From Streptomyces sp. LBL (GTDB lineage Bacteria > Actinomycetota > Actinomycetes > Streptomycetales > Streptomycetaceae), in contig NZ_JARXYX010000001.1 in assembly GCF_029893585.1 (NCBI RefSeq), forward strand, positions 1 to 64,000: 64,000 bases of DNA, read 5' to 3'. The notes under the pieces are model-generated. The model made no database searches and was not told where the DNA came from. It saw only the letters and a program-made list of their open reading frames with translations. This document shows positions 55,581 to 62,945 of the stretch, one piece after another. A program made the position numbers and the translations under genes. Position 1 is the stretch's first letter. Each line of letters begins with the position of its first letter.

Positions 55581-56495
55581 GCGGAGGACTCCGCGGCTCA
55601 GACCGTTGATGAGGAAGCGTTGCGCGAAGATGACGAGGAGCATGGTCGGGACGACCACCAGGACGGCCCCGGCGAAGATCACGGACGGGCTGCCCGCTTC
55701 CGAGGCGGCGAGCTGGGAGATTCCCACCTGGATGGTCCGGGCGGCGGCCGTGTCGGTGATCAACAAGGGCCAGAAGAAGCCGTTCCAGGCGGCCAGGGCG
55801 CTCCAGATGATGGCGTTGGTGACCTGGGGCCTGCAGGTCGGCATGATGATCGTGAACAGTGCCCGCAGGTCGCCGGCGCCGTCCAGCCTGGCCGCTTCCC
55901 AGATTTCGAAGGGGACAGCCGCGAAGGCCTGCCGGAGCAGGAAGATCGGGTATCCCGCGGCCAGGTACGGGATCACGACTCCGAGGACGGTGTCGCGCAG
56001 ACCGATGGAGCTGACGAGCTCGTAGTTGGGGATGACGATGCTCTCGCCGGGGATCGCCAACGTGACAAGGACCAGCCCGAAGGCGAGCCGGCGGCCGCGC
56101 CAGCGGGGGAAGACCAGGGCATACGCGGCCAGCGCACCGGTCAGAAGCTGTCCCACTGTCTGCAGCGTGACGACGCCGACGCTGACGAGGTATTCGCGCA
56201 GCAACGGGATGGCGGTCGTCGCTTCGTGGAAGTTGCGAAGCGTCACATGGGCGGGATTCGGGACGATCCCACTGCGTGCCATTTCTCCGTTCGGGGTGAA
56301 GGCACTCACGAAGGAGACGTAGACGGGAAGGAAGACGACGGCCGCGAGGACCAGGACGGCAAGGAATCTGATGATCGTCCCGATGCTCGGAATCCGCAGG
56401 ACCTTGCGGGACCGGATGCGCAGGCCATGGCGGGGGCGCGTCGGCGTGCCCGCACCCGTATGCGTCGGGGTCGGCCTGATGTCTATCGAGATCAC
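55578..56495 (-). CDS. ABC transporter permease (UgpE/MalG type)
   Basis: 305 residues from GTG 56495, overlapping the upstream permease by 4 bp. Six membrane segments (FLAVLVLAAVVFLPVYVSFV first) and the EAA loop WEAARLDGAGDLRALFTIIM. Partner of the next gene. No ATPase is encoded here. Confidence 0.93.
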   Translation of the reverse strand: MISIDIRPTPTHTGAGTPTRPRHGLRIRSRKVLRIPSIGTIIRFLAVLVLAAVVFLPVYVSFVSAFTPNGEMARSGIVPNPAHVTLRNFHEATTAIPLLREYLVSVGVVTLQTVGQLLTGALAAYALVFPRWRGRRLAFGLVLVTLAIPGESIVIPNYELVSSIGLRDTVLGVVIPYLAAGYPIFLLRQAFAAVPFEIWEAARLDGAGDLRALFTIIMPTCRPQVTNAIIWSALAAWNGFFWPLLITDTAAARTIQVGISQLAASEAGSPSVIFAGAVLVVVPTMLLVIFAQRFLINGLSRGVLR

Positions 56496-57397
56496 GCTGT
56501 CTTCTCCCGTCCGAACAGTCGGAACTGAAGCGCCGTGATCGCAGTGACAATGAGGATGAGAATGATCGCGATGACTGATGCGCGGCCGAAGTCCGGTGTT
56601 CCGTTCCCGAAGGCCAACTGGTAGAGGCGGTACACGAGGGTGGTTGTCGCGCCGGCGGGCCCGCCCCTGGTCAGAACCTGGATTTGGGCGAAGGACTGAA
56701 GCCCCGTGATGGTCTGCGTCACCACCAGGAACAAGATGCTCGGCCGCATGATCGGCACGAGAATGCGAGCCGCGAGACGGAAGCCGCCGGCACCGTCCAG
56801 CTGGGCTGCTTCGATGATTTCCGGAGGAACGTCCCGAACGGCCGCGGTGAGCACCAGAAAGGCGAATCCGAACTCATACCAGGCGGTCGCGATGGCAATC
56901 GCCCAGACGGCGGTGAACGGGTCGGACAGCCAATGCGGGCCCACCGATCCGAAATTAGCGAGAATGATGTTCAGCACTCCGACCGAGGGGGCGAACAGGC
57001 CCGCGAACACAGCGGAGGCCGAAGCCGCGGAATACGCGAACGGAAGAGAAAAGATCACGTTGAAGAACCCGGCGCCCATGAGCCGCCGACGCAGCAGAAG
57101 CGCCGCGCACAGTGCGCCGACCGTGGCCAGGACCATACCCAGCAGGGCAATGACGATCGAGATCGTGACCGTGTGGAGGAAATCGGAGTCCGTCAGCAGG
57201 GACACATAGTTGTCCAGGCCCACGAACCGGGTCGGATTCCCGATGAGGTCGCTGGCGTAGGTACTGAGCTGCAGGGTTCGTACCAGCGGTCTGAAGACGA
57301 ACACCACCAGGAGAGCGAGCCCTGGTACCACCAGCCATGGGCCGATGCCGGCCCTGCCCCATCTGACCGTCGGACGCGACGAATCGGTTGAATGCAT
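56492..57397 (-). CDS. ABC transporter permease (UgpA/MalF type)
   Basis: 301 residues from ATG 57397, with an exceptionally good ribosome site AAGGAGGAGAT. Membrane segments from LVVPGLALLVVFVFRPLV; EAA loop IEAAQLDGAGGFRLAARILV; conserved end motif QVLTRGGPAGATTTLVYRLY. It is the first gene of the importer operon; a perfect LacI-type operator lies 42-55 bp upstream. Confidence 0.93.
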   Translation of the reverse strand: MHSTDSSRPTVRWGRAGIGPWLVVPGLALLVVFVFRPLVRTLQLSTYASDLIGNPTRFVGLDNYVSLLTDSDFLHTVTISIVIALLGMVLATVGALCAALLLRRRLMGAGFFNVIFSLPFAYSAASASAVFAGLFAPSVGVLNIILANFGSVGPHWLSDPFTAVWAIAIATAWYEFGFAFLVLTAAVRDVPPEIIEAAQLDGAGGFRLAARILVPIMRPSILFLVVTQTITGLQSFAQIQVLTRGGPAGATTTLVYRLYQLAFGNGTPDFGRASVIAIILILIVTAITALQFRLFGREKTA

Positions 57398-57438
57398 ATC
57401 TCCTCCTTTGCCCGCCGCTCTCCATGTCCACCACGTTA

Positions 57439-57452
57439 CGGGAACGTTCCCG
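57439..57452. promoter_or_regulatory. LacI-type operator CGGGAACGTTCCCG, importer promoter
   Basis: A perfect 14-bp CG-centred palindrome upstream of the first permease gene. The 12-bp core GGGAACGTTCCC recurs at 57593-57604 and 61601-61612, the last before the lacI gene at 60537-61559, so that regulator is the likely ligand. Confidence 0.85.
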
Positions 57453-57590
57453 GACTGGCAATGACTGGAAAGTATCAGAGGCGGAAGAGATGGATCAAGC
57501 ATCGCGCGGAAGAACAGCAGGTTGCCAGAAGAGTCCGATTCTGCGACAGGACGTCTTGCTCAAATGGGGTGATCGACGTAGCGTGCGGCA

Positions 57591-57606
57591 CCGGGAACGT
57601 TCCCGG
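57591..57606. promoter_or_regulatory. Second LacI-type operator CCGGGAACGTTCCCGG
   Basis: A perfect 16-bp palindrome between the divergent importer operon and mgtC, 52-67 bp before the mgtC start. Its centre is 153 bp from the first site, so it could repress mgtC, loop with the first site, or do both. Confidence 0.82.
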
Positions 57607-57657
57607 CCTGTTGGTGCGCTGGGAGGCCCAGTGAAGGCACCATGAAAGGGTCACCTC

Positions 57658-58401
57658 GTGACAGACCCCGGCACTCTCCTCGGGCTCTCGTTCAGGATCT
57701 TCGTCGCGATCGCGCTGGGTGCGGCGATAGGTCTCGAACGCCAGTGGCGTCTGCGGACCGCCGGCATCCGCACCAACGCCCTGGTCTCCGTCGGCGCCTG
57801 TCTCTTCGTCATCATGGGAGCCGTCGGGCTCGGTCAGAACCCCGGCGCCGACCCCACGCGCGTGGCGGCCCAGGTCGTGTCCGGGATCGGTTTCCTGGAG
57901 GCCGGGGTGATTCTGCGAGACGGGTTCGACATCAGAGGACTGACCACGGCCGCAACCCTCTGGTGCGCCGCCGCGATCGGTTCCCTCGCCGGGGCAGGCA
58001 TGGACATCATGGCGCTCATCGGCTGCCTGGCGATCATCGCGACCAACACGCTCCTGCGGCCGCTGGGAAGGTTCGTCAACGGGCGCCGACGGCACGGCGG
58101 TTCTCCGTCGGCGCAGGCCGAGGAGGGCGGCGCCCCGACCGACTACCTGCTTGAGGTCGTCACGTCGGACAAGAGTGAGCCGAGGGTCAGGGCGCTGGTT
58201 CTGCAGGCGGTCGATCGCCCGGAGTACACCCTGCGGTCGCTCGACATCCGTTCCGGGAAGAGTACGCGGACGACGGTGCTGGCCGGCGTGTCAGCGCACC
58301 ACGCCGGTGCCACGGCCGGCCTGGAGATCGCTGTCCATCGGATCGGTCTGGATCCCAAGGTGACGTCCAGCCGGTGGTGGCCGGCCGAAGCCGACGACTG
58401 A
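57658..58401 (+). CDS. MgtC/SapB family membrane protein
   Basis: 247 residues from GTG 57658. The MgtC signature is present: ALGAAIGLERQWRLRTAGIR and SGIGFLEAGVILRDG, LTTAATLWCAAAIG, with four to five membrane segments in the first 140 residues, then a cytoplasmic ACT-like domain. MgtC proteins help survival at low magnesium and modulate the ATP synthase. It shares its upstream region with the importer operon, including LacI operators. Confidence 0.9.
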   Translation: MTDPGTLLGLSFRIFVAIALGAAIGLERQWRLRTAGIRTNALVSVGACLFVIMGAVGLGQNPGADPTRVAAQVVSGIGFLEAGVILRDGFDIRGLTTAATLWCAAAIGSLAGAGMDIMALIGCLAIIATNTLLRPLGRFVNGRRRHGGSPSAQAEEGGAPTDYLLEVVTSDKSEPRVRALVLQAVDRPEYTLRSLDIRSGKSTRTTVLAGVSAHHAGATAGLEIAVHRIGLDPKVTSSRWWPAEADD

Positions 58402-58440
58402 CAACCGGCGACTGACCATTGACAACCGGCGACTGTCCAT
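58399..58440 (+). repeat. 21-bp tandem duplication beginning at the mgtC stop codon
   Basis: Unit 1 (58399-58419) starts with the stop codon TGA; unit 2 (58420-58440) differs at one base. The shared core is TGACAACCGGCGACTG. A third TGAC follows. Confidence 0.93.
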
Positions 58441-58607
58441 TGACGTTCTCCACGATGCACACCGCCCACTGGGGCCGCGGAGTGGGTGCTGATCGGGTCC
58501 CTGCTGCCTGTCCCCGTCTGCTTGCCGCACCAAAGACGGAGGCCCGACCGTGATGACACCTTCCACGCCCCGCAACCCGCCCCGCGGGGTCGATGCGGGC
58601 ACTCTCC

Positions 58608-58715
58608 CGGTCACCGCCCTCGGCGAGGGCCCGGCCGTAGCCGCGGCCGTCCTGGCCGGGGTCGACCATGAAGCCGGCGTCGACGAGGTTGACGAAACCC
58701 ATACGGGCAAACCCC
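58608..58715 (-). pseudogene. Fragment of a GNAT acetyltransferase
   Basis: The minus frame reads MGFVNLVDAGFMVDPGQDGR, then GYGRALAEG, the acetyl-CoA-binding loop of GNAT proteins (GRGYGRA). Nothing recognisable precedes or follows, so only about 35 codons survive. No other gene is seen in 58402-58745. Confidence 0.55.
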
Positions 58716-58745
58716 GTTGTCGGTGCCGGGCGCTTGAATGGCGTC

Positions 58746-60293
58746 ATGAACCTCCACGAGGTCGCCCGGCGGATGCCGGGCACCGCTGCGCTCCGTGACC
58801 ATTGCCGCTCGCTGGCTGTGCTGCACGCGATCCTTGAACCGGACGCTGCCCGCCGGCGCTGCACCTTCGCCGCCCCGGAGACCGGGCCGCAGACAGCTCA
58901 GCTGCTGCACCGGGACGGCCGATGGTTGCGCGTCGGCTTCTCCGAGGCCGGGGCGCTGCTGCATTGGCACCAAGACCCGGGGCAGGGGCGGCTGAGGGTT
59001 CTGGACGACGTCCCCAAGGTTCTGTGGCCGATACTGGGCGACGCCCGGTGCGACTGCCTGGAGGACCCGCAGCTGATGGCCGCCGCCTTCTGGCGGGAGA
59101 AGGGCGACGACGCTTGGCGGGTGACGGACGAGTCCGCCCCGGGGGGCGCCCCGTCCCTTCTCCGCTGCCTCACCGACCGCTCCCCCGAGCGGGCCCGCCG
59201 GTTCGCCGCCAAGAGTTACGGTACGCCCCCGGATCTGGAGGCGGTCCGCCACCTCATCGACCTCCGGCCGCCGACCGGCGCGCTCGTCGCCGGGCTCAAC
59301 CCCGTCCGTGCCCTGGCCGACCTCGGGCCGGACCTGGCGTCCACCCGCTACCCGTTCGGGCCGAGCCTCGCGTCCCCCCTCCGACCCCTCAGGAAGACCC
59401 TGCTCCCGTCAGCCAAGTCCCGGCAGGACATCGAGCTGTTCCGCCGTCGCGACGCCTCCGGGCTGATCACCACCGCGGCCTTCCGGTACCGGGCCGGCCA
59501 CGACCAGCAGCATTTCACCGATCTCCGCGCCAACGTCGACAGCGACATGGTGGCGATCGGCGGCGGCGCGACCGCCGTCGATTCACCGCACGGCGCGCTG
59601 CTCACGGCCTCGTACCCGGCGGACGACGGCTCTGCCTGGCTGGCATCCTCAAAGGACCACAACCTCCCCCAGCCGCACCGGCTGACCGCCTTCGCCATCG
59701 GGATGAAGATCGACGGAGTCAGCCGTGAGCGGCTGGCCGGGGAACTGCTGACCGTCGTCCGGACCCGGAGCCGGTACGCCGCGCACCCCTTCGTCTCCGC
59801 CCGGGTCCCGGATGGCCACACCCTGATCGGCGGGGGTTTCCGGGTCAACTGGCAGGATCCCCGGGGCGGTAACGCCGAGGGCAACCTGGCCACCGCGTCC
59901 TTTCCCCGGGCGGGCGATGCCTGGACCGTTCGCTCCAAGGACCACCAGGTCTCCAGCCCCTGCACCATCGACGCCTTCGGAGTCTGCCTGAAGTCCTCCT
60001 TCGTGATCGAGGGAGCCGAGTACATCGTCGATGCCTGGACGGACTTCACGGAGAACGAGGGCGGCCCGGTACCGCATCCCTCCTGCGCCCTGCCGCTCCC
60101 CGCGTCCGGACACGTCCTGACCGGTATCGGAGCCGAGGTGCTCCCCACTGAACCGGGCTCCCTGCTGTGGCAGTTGGAACCCACGGCGGACGGCACAACC
60201 CCGGGTGTCAGGTCGGGCGCGAAGCACCACGGTGAGTGGTCACCGACCACTCTGTGCGCGTGGGTGTCGGGTATCCGGCTGTTGCGGAGCTGA
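58746..60293 (+). CDS. Large protein of unknown function with two repeated C-terminal modules
   Basis: 515 residues from ATG 58746. The N-terminal ~190 residues (CRSLAVLHAILEPDAARRRC, AAFWREKGDDAWRVTDESAP) are not recognised. The C-terminal ~300 hold a duplicated unit: SYPADDGSAWLASSKDHNLP with LTAFAIGMKID, and SFPRAGDAWTVRSKDHQVSS with IDAFGVCLKS, each preceded by a GGG strand. The units look like a beta-rich, perhaps lectin-like, fold. No signal peptide or membrane helix. No operon partner. Confidence 0.78.
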   Translation: MNLHEVARRMPGTAALRDHCRSLAVLHAILEPDAARRRCTFAAPETGPQTAQLLHRDGRWLRVGFSEAGALLHWHQDPGQGRLRVLDDVPKVLWPILGDARCDCLEDPQLMAAAFWREKGDDAWRVTDESAPGGAPSLLRCLTDRSPERARRFAAKSYGTPPDLEAVRHLIDLRPPTGALVAGLNPVRALADLGPDLASTRYPFGPSLASPLRPLRKTLLPSAKSRQDIELFRRRDASGLITTAAFRYRAGHDQQHFTDLRANVDSDMVAIGGGATAVDSPHGALLTASYPADDGSAWLASSKDHNLPQPHRLTAFAIGMKIDGVSRERLAGELLTVVRTRSRYAAHPFVSARVPDGHTLIGGGFRVNWQDPRGGNAEGNLATASFPRAGDAWTVRSKDHQVSSPCTIDAFGVCLKSSFVIEGAEYIVDAWTDFTENEGGPVPHPSCALPLPASGHVLTGIGAEVLPTEPGSLLWQLEPTADGTTPGVRSGAKHHGEWSPTTLCAWVSGIRLLRS

Positions 60294-60536
60294 CCACCAC
60301 CCGGGCCTCGGCCCCGTCGCGGGCACGGGGCAGGGCCGCCGGTGAACCGCCCCGCCGACCGCGCTGGTGCGGGCCTTGCTGGTGCTGACGAACCGGGGAA
60401 GTCGCCGCTGACCGATGATCTTGTCGATGGACTACCGCCCCCGGACTGGGCCGAGCTTCCGGCGTCTGAGCACACCAGCCGCCCTGACGTGCAGTTTTTC
60501 ACGATGACACGGCTCGTTGACGACTGGCTCGGCCGA

Positions 60537-61559
60537 TCAGGACGTCTCGACGACCTTCGCCGCCGTCCTGCCCGCGACGAGGGTGCCTCTGAGCTCGACC
60601 AGCCGGTCCTGATCCGTCTTTCCCTCGACTCGGTCGAGCAGGAGATCGATCGAGGTCCTGCCGATCTCCTCCACCGGCTGACGAAATGTGGTGAGACCCA
60701 GATAGGGAGTGGCCAGGGGGCCGAATCCGTCGTAGCCGGTCACGGCGAAGTCTTCGGGGGCGGACTCACCCCGCTGCCGCAGAAGCTCCAGGACGTCGAC
60801 CGCTGCCGCGTCGGTGGGACACATGATGGCCGTCGCTTCGGCACCGTCGATCTCGGAGGCGATCACTCGGGCCGTTTCCTTGTCCGAGGGGACCTCCCAT
60901 ACCAGGGGCGTTCGTCCCGCCGCCCGGATGCGGTCGATCATCGCCATGCCCCGGGCGTACTGGCTCAAGGAATACGACTGTTCCACCAGAACGACCGCGA
61001 TGCGCCGGTGTCCGAGCTGCAGCAGATGATCCGCCAGCACGTTGCCGCCGTCAGCGTCATCGCAGAACACGCTGGTGATGCCCCGACTTGTCTCGCGCCG
61101 CCCCGCCACCACGATGGGGACGCGGTCGATGAAGGGGACGATCTTGTCCGAGGGCAGCCGGGCAGAGGACACGACCAGACCGTCCACCTGCAGGGAAACG
61201 AGATTCTTCAGCGACTGCAACGCGTCGGCGACCTCCAGGTCGCCCGCGCTCGTGACGGTGACGATCTGATAGCCGCGGCGCTCGGCCGCACGCTGCATCG
61301 CAACCTGCAGCCAGGCATAGAACGGCCGCGTCACGTCCCGGAGCAGGACGCCGACCGTTTTGGTCCGCGAGCTGACAAGTCCCCGTGCCATGGCATTGGC
61401 CACATACCCAAGGTCTCGCGCCGCCCGCTCGATCCGCTCCCGCGTTTCCGCGCTGACTTCACCCTGACCCGACAGAGCACGTGACACGGCGGACTTGGAG
61501 ACGCCTGCCTCCGCGGCGATGTCCACAATCGTAGGAGCCTTGCCACGGGCCCTCGCCAT
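60537..61559 (-). CDS. LacI-family regulator of the importer/2H/HAD operon
   Basis: 340 residues from ATG 61559 with GAGGAG upstream. HTH TIVDIAAEAGVSKSAVSRAL, hinge NAMARGLVSSRTKTVGVLL, effector motifs SLQVDGLVVSSARL, AIMCPTDAAAVDVLELL and FAVTGYDGFGPLATPYLGLT. A 12-bp palindrome GGGAACGTTCCC 42-53 bp upstream matches two sites at the importer promoter, giving a coherent autoregulated regulon. The effector is unknown. Confidence 0.94.
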   Translation of the reverse strand: MARARGKAPTIVDIAAEAGVSKSAVSRALSGQGEVSAETRERIERAARDLGYVANAMARGLVSSRTKTVGVLLRDVTRPFYAWLQVAMQRAAERRGYQIVTVTSAGDLEVADALQSLKNLVSLQVDGLVVSSARLPSDKIVPFIDRVPIVVAGRRETSRGITSVFCDDADGGNVLADHLLQLGHRRIAVVLVEQSYSLSQYARGMAMIDRIRAAGRTPLVWEVPSDKETARVIASEIDGAEATAIMCPTDAAAVDVLELLRQRGESAPEDFAVTGYDGFGPLATPYLGLTTFRQPVEEIGRTSIDLLLDRVEGKTDQDRLVELRGTLVAGRTAAKVVETS

Positions 61560-61600
61560 CCGTTCCAACTCCTCGCCATGCTGCTGCACCGATGTGTTCC

Positions 61601-61612
61601 GGGAACGTTCCC
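61601..61612. promoter_or_regulatory. Autoregulatory operator GGGAACGTTCCC of lacI
   Basis: A perfect 12-bp palindrome identical in core to the sites at 57439-57452 and 57591-57606, placed 42-53 bp before the lacI start. Confidence 0.85.
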
Positions 61613-62029
61613 TGCCATGACTATAACCGTTGGCCGCAGTGACTGACGGGCTGCGACAGGCTCTCGGAGACCGCCGCGGTGATCGGCTGAAAGATGCCGA
61701 TCGACGCTGTGGAGCGAGCCGACAGCACCGGCGTGGATCAGCCGCCGGACGGGCCCGAACCCTGCCCGGCCCGCGCATCCCGTGTTGAGTATTTCGCGCC
61801 CGGCGATGTTCCTGTCGTGCCCGTCCAGGAGCCAGGGTCCCGAAGCGGCGAGAAGCGGACTACGGCGGTTCCGGTTCGGTCGTCCATGGGCGGGCCATGA
61901 GGGAGGCCGGGGACATGCCCCGATCCTGCGGGAGGAGTCCGCCGGTTGTCGTACTTGCCGATTGGAAACCGATCGGTTTACTGTGTTCGAGACACATAAC
62001 CGATCGGTTTCAAGCCTCTGGAGACTCCC
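61613..62029. other. Upstream regions of lacI and of the SDR gene
   Basis: No gene is seen. The right end carries twin TetR-type palindromes (61966-62010) before the SDR gene; the rest shows nothing recognisable. Confidence 0.5.
61966..62010. promoter_or_regulatory. Twin TetR-type operators AAACCGATCGGTTT
   Basis: A perfect 14-bp palindrome at 61966-61979 and its near copy (perfect 12-bp AACCGATCGGTT) at 61998-62009, with centres 31 bp apart, about three helical turns. They lie 20-64 bp before the SDR start, where they would cover the promoter. No TetR gene lies within the window on either side. Confidence 0.82.
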
Positions 62030-62731
62030 ATGACCACCATCGAAGGTTCCGTCGCCCTGGTCACCGGCGGCAGCCGCGGCATCGGCCGGGCGCTGGTCGC
62101 CGCCCTGTACGAGCGCGGCGCGAAGAAGGTGTACGCCACCGCCCGGGACCCGAAGACTGTCCCGCACCCGGACGCGGTGCCGCTGGCCCTTGAGGTGAGC
62201 GACCCCGCGTCCGTCGCGGCCGCCGCCGAGCAGGCACAGGACGTCACCCTGCTGATCAACAACGCCGGCAGGTCCGTGAAGGCCAACTTCCTGGACTCAC
62301 CCGTCGAGGACGTGCGCCGCGAGTTCGAGACCAACTTCTACGGCCCCCTGCTCGTCACCCGCGCCTTCGTCCCCGTGATCGAGCGCAACGGCGGCGGTCA
62401 CATCCTGAACGTCCACTCGGTGCTCTCCTGGCTGGGCCTCGCCGGCTCCTACAGCGCCTCCAAGGCCGCCCTGTGGTCGCAGACCAACTCCCTGCGCCTG
62501 GACCTGAAGCCGCGCGGTATCGAGGTCACCGGCCTGCACGTCGGATACGTCGACACGGACATGACCGCGGAGGTCGACGCACCGAAGAGCACCCCGGAGA
62601 GCGTTGCGGCCCAGGCCCTCGACGGCATCGAGGCCGACGCCTTCGAGGTACTGGCCGACGACCTGTCCCGGCAGGTGAAGGCGGGGCTGGCCGCCGATCT
62701 CGCGGTGCTGTACCCGCAGTTGGCCGCATAG
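62030..62731 (+). CDS. Short-chain dehydrogenase/reductase
   Basis: 233 residues: NAD(P) motif VTGGSRGIGRAL, LLINNAGRSVKANF, catalytic Ser in NVHSVLSWLG and YSASK (Tyr-x3-Lys). A classical SDR; the substrate is unknown. Twin TetR-like operators immediately upstream imply ligand-induced expression, as for many SDRs that detoxify quinones or carbonyls. It begins at ATG 62030 after a short leader with GGAGAC. Confidence 0.93.
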   Translation: MTTIEGSVALVTGGSRGIGRALVAALYERGAKKVYATARDPKTVPHPDAVPLALEVSDPASVAAAAEQAQDVTLLINNAGRSVKANFLDSPVEDVRREFETNFYGPLLVTRAFVPVIERNGGGHILNVHSVLSWLGLAGSYSASKAALWSQTNSLRLDLKPRGIEVTGLHVGYVDTDMTAEVDAPKSTPESVAAQALDGIEADAFEVLADDLSRQVKAGLAADLAVLYPQLAA

Positions 62732-62827
62732 CCGAAGGCTGTTTCTCCCCGCCGTCCGACACCCTGGCCAGATCAGCAGCACGCGTCCCGCGCATCTGTC
62801 ACGACGCGGCCGGGTGACGTAACCGCT

Positions 62828-62919
62828 ACGTGCGGAAAGGGCGGTCGTCGACGTGCGGAAAGGGCGGTCGTCGACGTGCGGAAAGGGCGGTCGTCGACGT
62901 GCGGAAAGGGCGGCCGTCG
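62828..62919. repeat. 23-bp tandem repeat, four copies
   Basis: Four head-to-tail copies at 62828-62850, 62851-62873, 62874-62896 and 62897-62919, core GTGCGGAAAGGGCGGTCGTC; only the last has one C-for-T change. The array lies in the 3' flank shared by the SDR and FtsX-like genes, 27 bp from the latter's stop. Confidence 0.95.
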
Positions 62920-62932
62920 AACCGGCCGCCCT
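62907..62932. terminator. Hairpin terminator of the FtsX-like gene
   Basis: Stem AGGGCGGCCG/CGGCCGCCCT around TCGAAC, formed by the last 23-bp repeat unit and the following unique sequence, 14 bp beyond the FtsX-like stop codon. Confidence 0.75.
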
Positions 62933-62945
62933 CCCTCCGGCGTGG

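Noticed and set aside
9547..57397. A missing ATPase gene in each ABC operon as a sign of truncation.
   Set aside because: Streptomyces carbohydrate importers of this type commonly share one ATPase (MsiK) encoded elsewhere.
62828..62919. The four-copy 23-bp array as a CRISPR.
   Set aside because: The units are directly contiguous with no unique spacers, and no cas genes lie nearby.
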